Positions 1 to 5,983 of a DNA stretch of 8,029 nt are shown in pieces. The stretch lies in contig CAMWIB010000043.1 in assembly GCA_947174215.1 (NCBI GenBank), forward strand, positions 1-8,029. The letters run 5' to 3'. The notes beneath the pieces were generated by a model. The model did not search any database and had not been told where the DNA came from. It saw only the letters and a program-made list of their open reading frames with translations. The stretch comes from an uncultured Clostridia bacterium (GTDB taxonomy: Bacteria; Bacillota; Clostridia; Christensenellales; CAG-917). Position numbers and translations under genes: made by a program. Each line of letters opens with the position of its first letter. Position 1 is the first letter of the stretch.

Positions 1-256
1 GCCATATAGAAACCGCGAGGCTGGTTGGGCTGATAAAGAAAGAATCAAGTATAGACGGACATTAGCGAAATTAGATGAAATTCGCTGTATATATGAAAAC
101 TACATAGGAGAAGAATGTGTATTAGAAAGGAACTTGTTTATGGTAAACAATTCCTCAATGTTGATAGCCTTGTTTAACGGTTTATCTGGCGGGCGTAAAT
201 CAATTATTGATTACGCGCTTAGACAAGGCTTGGAGATTGCTATAATCCACTCTTAA
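1..256 (+). CDS. YpsA/DUF1273-like SLOG-fold protein, C-terminal part (5' end outside window)
   Basis: The reading frame enters from the left edge (first full codon at base 2) and runs 84 codons to TAA at 254-256, so only the C-terminal part is seen. It holds the order of motifs expected at the end of YpsA/DUF1273 proteins, a branch of the SLOG (Rossmann-like, DprA/LOG-related) superfamily: a basic helix (KERIKYRRTLAKLDEI), then ERNLFMVNNSSMLIALFNG, then SGGRKSIIDYALRQGLEI and a final hydrophobic strand. In the family this end forms the last strands and helices of a nucleotide-type binding fold; YpsA itself is linked to cell division and stress in Bacillus, but the biochemical role of most members is unknown. 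Family assignment is from recalled motif likeness only. The truncation is caused by the window edge, not by a visible mutation. It converges on the activase gene at 523-1218. Confidence 0.72.
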   Translation, partial: PYRNREAGWADKERIKYRRTLAKLDEIRCIYENYIGEECVLERNLFMVNNSSMLIALFNGLSGGRKSIIDYALRQGLEIAIIHS

Positions 257-422
257 TAATACAGATATCGAGTCGCGCCCATATAGGTGAACCTTATTAT
301 ATTTTTTAGTGAGCAACGCATATGTTTGTCGTAGAACTGCTTGAATTATTCAAGGAGCATCAAAAGCCGTATGAGTTTCAGCCACATTTTAATTCCATTT
401 CGGCGCAGACAAGATATAAATT

Positions 423-456
423 GAAATACCATAGAGGCTTATCTCTATGGTATTTC
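423..456. terminator. Perfect 14-bp inverted repeat between convergent genes, possible bidirectional terminator
   Basis: Bases 423-436 (GAAATACCATAGAG) are exactly complementary to 443-456, with a 6-base loop GCTTAT. It lies between the end of the YpsA-like gene (256) and the end of the activase (523), the place for a shared terminator. The stem is long but AT-rich, and neither flank has a clean T-run (TTATTT on the plus side, AATTTATAT on the minus side), so an intrinsic terminator is plausible rather than sure. The rest of the 266-base gap (257-522) holds no gene I can support; it has a T-run at 302-307 and a small dyad CTTGAA-TTA-TTCAAG at 340-354. Confidence 0.5.
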
Positions 457-522
457 TTATTTAACATATTTAATAGTTTACCTTTACAAAACAGCAATAT
501 AAAATGCAGATTTGTATATATT

Positions 523-1218
523 TTAATGATAACCTCTCATTCCCGTATCGCCGACTTTGCCCTTGAAAAGTTCAAGATATTGCAACGCTTTTTCCTTGGG
601 TACTTGGTGGAAGCCGTGTTCTATACAGCCCTCCGCATCGTTATAGCCCTGCACGAAATAATGCTTTGCACCGCTCACCCAATCGGCAATCTTGCGCATA
701 TCCTCCTCGGTGTGGAACTCCTCTATCAGAGTCGTACGGAACTCACCGTCAATATCCGTTTGCTTGATAAGCGCAATACTCTCGTTGAGCTTATCCATAT
801 CAATGCCTTTAAGCCCGGTCGTAAGCGGATACTTTTCAGGGCTGTTCTTTATATCCATAGCCACGTAGTCTACGAGTCTTTCATCGAGAATCCTTTTAAG
901 CACGTCGGGGCGCAAGCCGTTTGTATCCAGCTTTGTAAGGTATCCCATATCGCGCACCTTACGCAAGAACTCAACGAGGTCTGGTTGAAGCGTAGCCTCG
1001 CCGCCCGTCACGCTCACCGCGTCCACAAGCCCTTTGCGCTTTTCGAGATACGCAAAGACTTCCTCTACGTCCATCACGTTTGCCTTTACGTCCCCAACGA
1101 CAAGCGCGCCGTTGTGGCAAAACGGACAGCGCATATTACAGCCGCCCGTAAAGACGGTGCAACAAATCTTGTTGGGATAATCTACCATAGAAAACTTTTC
1201 AATTCCACATACTATCAT
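523..1218 (-). CDS. Anaerobic ribonucleoside-triphosphate reductase activating protein, NrdG2-type radical SAM enzyme
   Basis: A radical SAM activase, 231 residues from the ATG at 1218. The 4Fe-4S/SAM motif CxxxCxxC is intact (C27, C31, C34 within GGCNMRCPFCHNG). TGGEATLQ at 71-78 is the SAM-binding GGE motif, DTNG follows near 97-100, and YVAMDIK near 118-124 is typical of this group. Such enzymes use SAM to place a glycyl radical on a partner enzyme; the short form without extra ferredoxin clusters fits the NrdG2 group, usually annotated as activating class III ribonucleotide reductase. Other glycyl-radical partners cannot be excluded. A GTG start six bases upstream (1224) is possible, with an in-frame stop just before it. 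I prefer the ATG because MIVCGIEKFSMVDYP aligns with usual family starts and lies at the predicted transcription start. No Shine-Dalgarno is seen. No NrdD or other glycyl-radical enzyme is in the window. Confidence 0.88.
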   Translation of the reverse strand: MIVCGIEKFSMVDYPNKICCTVFTGGCNMRCPFCHNGALVVGDVKANVMDVEEVFAYLEKRKGLVDAVSVTGGEATLQPDLVEFLRKVRDMGYLTKLDTNGLRPDVLKRILDERLVDYVAMDIKNSPEKYPLTTGLKGIDMDKLNESIALIKQTDIDGEFRTTLIEEFHTEEDMRKIADWVSGAKHYFVQGYNDAEGCIEHGFHQVPKEKALQYLELFKGKVGDTGMRGYH

Positions 1219-1224
1219 AGTCAC

Positions 1225-1252
1225 ATATTAGCACACAATACCCGCCTTGCAA
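1225..1252 (-). promoter_or_regulatory. Predicted promoter of the activase gene, possibly giving a leaderless mRNA
   Basis: On the minus strand TTGCAA (1252-1247) and TAATAT (1230-1225) are 16 bases apart, and TGC directly before the -10 makes it an extended -10. Each hexamer matches consensus at 4 of 6 positions. The -10 ends seven bases before the A of the ATG at 1218, so transcription would begin at or next to the start codon. No Shine-Dalgarno sequence lies between. This is a sequence-only prediction; a promoter further upstream is possible. Confidence 0.4.
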
Positions 1253-1257
1253 AGCGA

Positions 1258-1267
1258 TTTGCGCAAA
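1258..1267. promoter_or_regulatory. Palindrome TTTGCGCAAA between divergent promoters, possible operator
   Basis: A perfect 10-base palindrome sits just upstream of the leftward -35 and about 24 bases before the rightward -35. A related TTGCAAAGC stretch lies at 1247-1255, overlapping the leftward -35. The position suits a regulator acting on one or both divergent genes, but no regulator gene is present and a short palindrome can arise by chance. Confidence 0.2.
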
Positions 1268-1290
1268 GTGAAAATACTTGCCGCTTTGAG

Positions 1291-1319
1291 TTTACACCTT
1301 AGCACTTAAATGCTATAAT
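1291..1319 (+). promoter_or_regulatory. Strong predicted sigma-A type promoter with extended -10 for the chrA pair
   Basis: TTTACA (1291-1296, 5 of 6 matches) is followed after exactly 17 bases by TATAAT (1314-1319, perfect), preceded by TG at 1311-1312 to give an extended -10. The expected start near 1326 leaves a leader of only about a dozen bases before the ATG at 1338, with a weak GGA at 1328-1330 as ribosome site. This is the best promoter match in the window, so the transporter pair is likely to be well expressed unless repressed. Confidence 0.72.
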
Positions 1320-1337
1320 TGGAAAACGGAATAAACT

Positions 1338-2249
1338 ATGAGCAGACAACACACACAAAAACGCCCCATAGGGCAGTATCTGAAAGACGTACTCACTCTG
1401 TTTGGAGTGTTTTTCAAGATAGGTCTTTTCTCGTTTGGTGGCGGGTACGCAATGCTCACGCTAATTGAAGCGGAAGTCGTAGACAAGCATAAGTGGATTA
1501 CAAAAAGCGAGCTTGGCGACATCTTCGCTATCGCGGAAAGCACCCCGGGGCCTATCGCCGTAAATACGGCTACGTTTATAGGCACGAAGCAGTTCGGCAT
1601 ACTCGGCGGCATATTTGCAACCTTCGGCGTAGTCCTGCCCTCGTTTATCATAATTTCTGTGCTGTCAGTCATACTCAATCTTGTCAAGGACAACAAATGG
1701 GTAAACTTCCTTTTCCGCGGCATACGCGTGGGCGTACTCGTGCTTATCGCAAAGGCGGTGCTTTCGTTCTTCAAGGATATGCGAAAGACAATATTCTCCT
1801 TCGCACTGATGGCAATTTCCTTCGTACTTGTGTTCTTCTTTGACGTGGACGTTATATACGTCATACTCGGCACGATATTCGTTTGCTCTGTCGCAGTTGC
1901 CGTAACCACCTACGTACGAAACCGCCGCTATCACACAGTCGGCACTGCGGAGTACTACAACGAGCGCGAAGGCAAACCGCTTGATAAAGACGAGTATTTT
2001 TCACAAAAAGCAGTTGATACGCACGAAATAATCATAAAAACACCTAATTGTGACGAAAATAGCATAAACGGTGAAGCAAACGATTACATTTCCTGTGAAG
2101 AAAATCAAGCCCAAAACGATATATCGGAAAATACTGTTAGCGATACCGATTGTGATACGGCTATCGACAGCGACGTGTTCGCTAAGCGCAAAAGATTTGG
2201 CAGACGCAAAACTAAAAAGCGCGTAAAAAACGGCGGAGGTGAAGTATGA
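1338..2249 (+). CDS. ChrA-family (CHR) transporter, first short subunit, with a long charged C-terminal tail
   Basis: A 303-residue membrane protein of the chromate ion transporter (CHR) family, short form. The core is residues 18-190: FFKIGLFSFGGGYAML (25-40), the signature ESTPGPIAVNTATFIG (67-82) and FGVVLPSF (96-103), then hydrophobic segments near 103-116, 128-146, 150-168 and 171-190. Known short CHR proteins work in adjacent pairs that together export chromate by exchange; the natural substrate in an anaerobe may be another oxyanion. The core would make about 190 residues, the usual length for a half. Here residues 192-303 add a tail predicted to be soluble: a tyrosine/acidic stretch, then an Asn/Asp/Glu-rich low-complexity part, then a very basic end (AKRKRFGRRKTKKRVK). 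I recognise no domain in this tail. The last codons contain the ribosome site of the next gene, and the stop overlaps that gene's start (ATGA), indicating translational coupling. Confidence 0.88.
   Translation: MSRQHTQKRPIGQYLKDVLTLFGVFFKIGLFSFGGGYAMLTLIEAEVVDKHKWITKSELGDIFAIAESTPGPIAVNTATFIGTKQFGILGGIFATFGVVLPSFIIISVLSVILNLVKDNKWVNFLFRGIRVGVLVLIAKAVLSFFKDMRKTIFSFALMAISFVLVFFFDVDVIYVILGTIFVCSVAVAVTTYVRNRRYHTVGTAEYYNEREGKPLDKDEYFSQKAVDTHEIIIKTPNCDENSINGEANDYISCEENQAQNDISENTVSDTDCDTAIDSDVFAKRKRFGRRKTKKRVKNGGGEV
2235..2242 (+). promoter_or_regulatory. Strong Shine-Dalgarno for the second ChrA gene
   Basis: GGAGGTGA, an ideal match to the 16S 3' end, lies inside the last codons of the first chrA gene, three bases before the ATG at 2246. 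It fixes that start and supports coupled translation of the two subunits at similar levels. The Gly-Gly-Gly-Glu-Val end of the first protein partly reflects this encoded site. Confidence 0.75.
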
Positions 2250-2842
2250 TTTACCTTGACCTTCTCTGGACGTTTTTCAAAATAGGACTTTTCACAATCG
2301 GTGGCGGACAGGCGATGATTCCGATGATTATGACGAACGTCGTCGACAAGGGTTGGCTTGAAGAAACCGCGCTCATCGACTTTATCGCCATAAGCGAAAG
2401 TACCCCCGGTCCATTTGCCGTGAATATCGCAACATACACGGGTATAGAAACGGCGGGCGTATTCGGCGCAATTTGTGCCACCCTCGGCGTGGTACTGCCC
2501 TCTGTCATAATCATCATACTCGTGGCAAAGCTGCTTTCAAACTTTATGAAGCGCAAGGCGGTAAGTGAAGTATTCGTCGGCGTACGCTCCACCGTAACGG
2601 GACTTTTGATGTCCGTTTTCCTCTCGCTCGTACTCACGATGCTCTTTGGCATAACGGATATAAGGAACGTCGGCACCGTAAGCGTAGACTATATCGGCAT
2701 AGGTATGTTTGCAGTGATATTCCCGCTATCCTTTCTCAAAATTAAAGGCAAAAAGATGAAGCCTATACTTATCGTCATAATATCCGCCGCCCTTGGCATA
2801 CTCTGCTACGGGCTTTGCGACCATTTTGGAATAACGATTTAA
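2246..2842 (+). CDS. ChrA-family (CHR) transporter, second short subunit
   Basis: A 198-residue CHR half-transporter, paralogous to the preceding gene. It repeats the same hallmarks at the same spacing: FFKIGLFTIGGGQAMIPM (10-27), ESTPGPFAVNIATYTG (51-66) and LGVVLPS (80-86), followed by hydrophobic segments near 86-97, 113-136, 148-165 and 171-190. The length is normal for the short form and there is no added tail. In long ChrA proteins two such halves are fused with opposite membrane orientation; two-gene systems such as ywrB/ywrA of Bacillus subtilis need both proteins. The ATGA overlap and strong ribosome site make it nearly certain that this pair is co-expressed, and a terminator closes the unit 39 bases downstream. 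Chromate as the physiological substrate is not shown by the sequence. Confidence 0.9.
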   Translation: MIYLDLLWTFFKIGLFTIGGGQAMIPMIMTNVVDKGWLEETALIDFIAISESTPGPFAVNIATYTGIETAGVFGAICATLGVVLPSVIIIILVAKLLSNFMKRKAVSEVFVGVRSTVTGLLMSVFLSLVLTMLFGITDIRNVGTVSVDYIGIGMFAVIFPLSFLKIKGKKMKPILIVIISAALGILCYGLCDHFGITI

Positions 2843-2881
2843 TGCGCGCTTCAACATATTGACTGCCCGCGCTATCTGAAA

Positions 2882-2908
2882 TCCGTACTTTTTGTACGGA
2901 GTTTTTTT
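2882..2908 (+). terminator. Intrinsic terminator after the chrA pair
   Basis: TCCGTAC (2882-2888) pairs perfectly with GTACGGA (2894-2900) around a TTTTT loop, and seven T follow at 2902-2908. The 7-bp GC-containing stem plus T-run is a classic rho-independent terminator. It separates the chrA operon from the MFS gene, whose promoters begin immediately after. Confidence 0.88.
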
Positions 2909-2912
2909 ATAA

Positions 2913-2948
2913 TTGGGTATTGTTTTATAACTTACTATAATATATAAT
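2913..2948 (+). promoter_or_regulatory. Two overlapping predicted promoters for the MFS transporter
   Basis: Two perfect TATAAT hexamers occur at 2936-2941 and 2943-2948. Each has a 17-base spacer to a partial -35: TTGGGT at 2913-2918 and TTGTTT at 2920-2925, both matching only the conserved TTG. The region is very AT-rich and follows a terminator, as expected for a new transcription unit. Which of the two is used cannot be told; the weak -35 boxes may mean activator dependence. The transcript would have a leader of about 90 bases. Confidence 0.5.
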
Positions 2949-2953
2949 AAATA

Positions 2954-3016
2954 GCGTGGCACAAAATTTTCGCACGGCGGCAACATTCTTGCCAGACTAC
3001 GCAAATAAACCGCCAC
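2954..3016 (+). other. Potentially structured 5' leader of the MFS gene
   Basis: The leader holds several complementary segments: GGCAA (2979-2983) with TTGCC (2989-2993) as a small hairpin; GGCGG (2976-2980) with CCGCC (3010-3014) enclosing it; and GTGGC (2956-2960) with GCCAC (3012-3016), which competes for part of the same bases. I recognise no known riboswitch or T-box consensus. The competing pairings could allow two conformations before the ribosome site at 3035-3040 (AGGAGA), but this may be chance in a GC-richer patch. Confidence 0.25.
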
Positions 3017-3045
3017 ACTCGCACAAGCGAAAATAGGAGAAAATT

Positions 3046-5064
3046 ATGAAGAAAAAAGCGACCGAGTCGGCGCCTATGCTCGACGAGCAAGGCAGAAAGC
3101 CACTCAAACTCGACTACCCCCAGACTATCAAAGTCGGATTTGCTTTTGCAATCATTATGCTGTTCTGGACAGCGTACGACTTTGTAGTCCCACTTCTTTT
3201 GGAACACGCCTACGGCTTGCCCAACTCACTGCGCGGCTTGATTATGGGTCTTGACAACCTCTTGTCGCTGTTTATGTTGCCATTCTTCGGCAAGCTCTCG
3301 GACAACGCCAAAGGTAAGCTCACCAAGAAGTTCGGAAAGCGTACGCCGTTTATCGTAATCGGTACGCTCGCATCCGTCTTGCTTATGGTTTTCGTTCCCG
3401 TTGCGACGCTCAGTCAACAAAAGAACGCAAATACATACGTTGACAATTTAAGAGCGGAAATCTTCGCTACGCAAGAGGGTCAAGAGGTTACAGAGCTTGA
3501 AAAGCTGCTCACCAAGTGGTATGACGAAAATGAAACGAATTACTGCGATAAGAGCTACCTCAAAATGAACAATATCTCCAAAGAGGAATACGTAAAGCTC
3601 CGCTTGGACGAAAATTTCTCCTCTAAGAAAGCCGTACTCAATATGATTGGCTCTGAAACGTATTATTACGTTATCGACGGCGAAACGGTTGAGGTTCAGC
3701 TCACAGACACCGCACCGTCGGGCGAAACCTATCAGGTTATAAAGGAAAGAAACGAGAAATATACGAAGTTCGTTGCAAGCGGGATGAACAACTACGAAAG
3801 CGATATGATTTACGCCAACGTCACGAGAAAGACGGGCGGCGCAAGCATCGGCGTATATATGGTTATATTGCTCCTCGTCCTCGTGGCTATGGCGACCTTC
3901 CGCTCCCCTGCCGTCGCGCTTATGCCCGACGTCACGCCGAAGCCCTTGCGTTCGCAGGGCAACGCTATGATAAACCTCTGCGGCGGCGTTGGCGGTGCAA
4001 TCGCGTTCCTTATATATACGGTAGTCCTGTTCGGCAGTAGCTTATACAACTACGTGATAATCTTTGCAAGCGTTGCGGCGGGTATGCTCCTGTTGCTCGC
4101 GGGCTTCCTCGCTCTCGTCAAAGAGCGTAAGATGGTTGACAGATGTCAGGAAATTTGCAAGGAATACGGCATTGACGACTTTGCAGATGAAACTGAAAAT
4201 ACGGAAAATGTCGAAGCAGGTGCGCTCTCCTCTGACGCAGTTATGACGGATACGGCAGGCAACTTCGTCGCCGATATGCCGGAAACTCCCGATAAAGCTG
4301 AGGAGATGTCCCCCGAAACCCTTGAATTTGCGCAGGAAGTCGCTAAAAATGCAAAGACTCCACGCAAATCACCAAAGGAATGGTGGACTTCAAAATCCAA
4401 GGAAGAGCAATCAAAGCTCGTTTCCTTCTGGCTCATTCTCGCCTCAATCTTTATGTGGTTTATGGGCTACAACGCAATATCGAGCAACCTCTCGGTCTAC
4501 ACGACAAAAGCGCTCAACCTCTCCGCAGGTGTCGCTTCAATCATCTCGGGCGTGAGTATGGGTATCAGCGCAATCGCGTTTATCCCCGTCGGCTATATGG
4601 CGGCTAAGATTGGCAGAAGAAAGTCAATCATCATCGGCTTCGGCTTGGCGGTTATATCCTTCGTGCTTATCTTCTTCTTTATCAAACCGAACGATAAAGC
4701 CATTATCCCCGCAGTGCTGTTTGCTCTGTTCTACCTCATCGCAGGCTTTGGCTTGATTATCGCAAACGTCAACACCTTCCCGATGGTCACCGAGCTTTCA
4801 ACCTCGCAAACCCTCGGTCAGTACACTGGTTACTATTATATGGCTACGATGTCCGCGCAGGCAATCACGCCGTTCATCGCAGGTCTTGTTATGGACTACA
4901 TCTCCAATACCGCACTGTTTATGTACAGCGCAATCTGCGTAATAATAGCAATCGTGCTTATGGTATTCGTCAAGCACGGCGATAGCGCAATCGTCGGCAA
5001 AGGCAGAAAGCTCACCAAGGAAGAGAAAAAGCAAATCCGCTTAGATGCATTGGATGCTGACTGA
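3046..5064 (+). CDS. MFS sugar-type transporter (SLC45/GPH-like) with large outer loop insertion
   Basis: A 672-residue inner-membrane secondary transporter with 12 likely helices, near 28-50, 62-82, 101-123, 266-285, 305-330, 334-357, 458-478, 492-519, 526-546, 552-573, 595-615 and 623-642. The loop after helix 2 carries a motif-A-like GKLSDNAKGKLTKKFGKRTPF, as in GPH and SLC45 sugar carriers; its counterpart after helix 8 is GYMAAKIGRRKS. The stretch NVNTFPMVTEL...GQYTGYYYM (574-599) also resembles SLC45/sucrose-type carriers. It probably imports a sugar or glucoside with cations, and the convergent GH13 gene suggests an alpha-glucoside or maltodextrin. It is about 200 residues longer than usual. 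Residues 124-265 form an insertion between helices 3 and 4, placed outside the cell by topology, and 358-457 form a long acidic cytoplasmic loop. The start is supported by AGGAGA six bases upstream. Family confidence is good; the exact substrate is inference. Confidence 0.85.
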   Translation: MKKKATESAPMLDEQGRKPLKLDYPQTIKVGFAFAIIMLFWTAYDFVVPLLLEHAYGLPNSLRGLIMGLDNLLSLFMLPFFGKLSDNAKGKLTKKFGKRTPFIVIGTLASVLLMVFVPVATLSQQKNANTYVDNLRAEIFATQEGQEVTELEKLLTKWYDENETNYCDKSYLKMNNISKEEYVKLRLDENFSSKKAVLNMIGSETYYYVIDGETVEVQLTDTAPSGETYQVIKERNEKYTKFVASGMNNYESDMIYANVTRKTGGASIGVYMVILLLVLVAMATFRSPAVALMPDVTPKPLRSQGNAMINLCGGVGGAIAFLIYTVVLFGSSLYNYVIIFASVAAGMLLLLAGFLALVKERKMVDRCQEICKEYGIDDFADETENTENVEAGALSSDAVMTDTAGNFVADMPETPDKAEEMSPETLEFAQEVAKNAKTPRKSPKEWWTSKSKEEQSKLVSFWLILASIFMWFMGYNAISSNLSVYTTKALNLSAGVASIISGVSMGISAIAFIPVGYMAAKIGRRKSIIIGFGLAVISFVLIFFFIKPNDKAIIPAVLFALFYLIAGFGLIIANVNTFPMVTELSTSQTLGQYTGYYYMATMSAQAITPFIAGLVMDYISNTALFMYSAICVIIAIVLMVFVKHGDSAIVGKGRKLTKEEKKQIRLDALDAD

Positions 5065-5080
5065 TAAGATGTAAATGTAT

Positions 5081-5123
5081 AAAACAAGTGCCAGCCGAAT
5101 TTCTCGACTGGCACTTGTTTTTT
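5081..5123. terminator. Bidirectional intrinsic terminator between the MFS and Sel1 genes
   Basis: AAAACAAGTGCCAG (5081-5094) pairs perfectly over 14 bp with 5108-5121, and an inner CGA/TCG extends the stem after one mismatch. On the plus strand the stem runs into six T (5118-5123), followed by ATTATATAA. On the minus strand the complementary A-run gives four T. It sits between two converging stop codons (5064 and 5137), so it most likely ends both transcripts, more efficiently on the plus strand. Confidence 0.88.
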
Positions 5124-5136
5124 ATTATATAATATT

Positions 5137-5979
5137 TTACGCAAATTCATTTAATTTCTTTTTCGCATCCTCATCGCCATTATCTGCGGCTAATCTATAC
5201 CATTTTATTGCGGTTTGAATATCTAATTCAACACCCTTGCCAAGCTCGTAGCTTTCACCGAGATTACAAGCGGCGACAGCATTGCCTAATTCCGCAGAGC
5301 GAAGATACCATTCGTTTGCTTTTTGATAATCAATCTCTGTACCGTAACCATTTTCATAACAATATCCAACATTACACATAGCGTCAGAAGAACCATCCTG
5401 CGCGGCGAGCATAAACAACTCTAAACACTGGTCGCGTTTATCAATAAAATTATCATAATACATATATAAACAGGCAAGATTGTACTGCCCAGTTGTGTCA
5501 CCTTGTTCCGCCGATTTGCGATACCATTTTTCAGCCTCAATCAAATCACGCTCGACAATCTCTCCTGTTTCGTAAAAAATACCGAGTTCAATTTGCGCGC
5601 CGGAATATCCATTATCTGCCGATTTAATATACCATTCGAAAGCATCATTCTTATTGGTTTCAACACCCTGTCCAAAATATTTACACTCTGCAACATCATA
5701 CTGTGCCGCAGCATTTCCCTGCTCAGCCGCTTTGAGATACCAATTATATGCCGCTTCAAAATCGCAATCTACTCCAAGCCCAACAGAATAACAATCGGCA
5801 ACAGCATATTGAGCCTCATCATATCCCTGCTCTGCGGCACGAAGATACCAGTTGAATGCCGTTGACCAACTCTCTTCAACATCAATTCCGTTCATATAAC
5901 GGTCGCCCAACTCATATTGTGCATTTATATCTCCCGCATCGGCAAGAACTTTAATTTCCGCTATACTTTTATTATTCAT
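5137..5979 (-). CDS. Sel1-like repeat (SLR/TPR-type) protein
   Basis: A 280-residue protein made almost wholly of Sel1 repeats. After a 15-residue start there are seven complete 36-residue units with no gap or insertion (16-51, 52-87, 88-123, 124-159, 160-195, 196-231, 232-267) and a 13-residue partial eighth. Typical units read G-x-x-x-A-Q-Y-x-L, then a G-x-G-V turn, then A-x-x-W-Y-x-x-A-A-E-Q. Unit five (160-195) is the most divergent and lacks the Gly-rich turn and Trp-Tyr pair. Sel1 repeats build an alpha-alpha solenoid that binds other proteins; no enzyme domain is present. There is no signal peptide or lipobox, so it should be cytoplasmic. Eight Cys residues are scattered through it. 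It follows the GH13 gene by four bases, with AGGA at 5987-5990 (overlapping that gene's end) as ribosome site, so the two are coupled. Its partner and role are unknown. Confidence 0.92.
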   Translation of the reverse strand: MNNKSIAEIKVLADAGDINAQYELGDRYMNGIDVEESWSTAFNWYLRAAEQGYDEAQYAVADCYSVGLGVDCDFEAAYNWYLKAAEQGNAAAQYDVAECKYFGQGVETNKNDAFEWYIKSADNGYSGAQIELGIFYETGEIVERDLIEAEKWYRKSAEQGDTTGQYNLACLYMYYDNFIDKRDQCLELFMLAAQDGSSDAMCNVGYCYENGYGTEIDYQKANEWYLRSAELGNAVAACNLGESYELGKGVELDIQTAIKWYRLAADNGDEDAKKKLNEFA

Positions 5980-5983
5980 ATTA

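Noticed and set aside
256..310. Terminator directly after the YpsA-like gene using the T-run at 302-307
   Set aside because: The preceding AGGTGAACCT can form only a tiny stem with an unworkably small loop, so it is not convincing.
322..522. Plus-strand open stretch starting at ATG 322, before it runs into the antisense of the activase
   Set aside because: No ribosome site, no recognisable motif, and most of the frame lies opposite the well-supported radical SAM gene. The unopposed 67 codons cross the inverted repeat at 423-456.
1313..1909. Long minus-strand open frame opposite the first ChrA gene
   Set aside because: Thr/Ser/Pro-rich translation typical of antisense frames; the plus strand encodes clear CHR motifs with a strong promoter.
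3810..4436. Minus-strand open frames opposite the MFS gene
   Set aside because: Low-complexity Ser/Thr/Ala translations with no motif or ribosome site; the plus strand has continuous MFS helices.
5137..5979. Periodic repeats every 108 bases, considered as a tandem DNA repeat or CRISPR-like array
   Set aside because: The period is 36 codons of a Sel1-repeat protein; the DNA units are diverged and stay in frame, with no short identical repeats and unique spacers.
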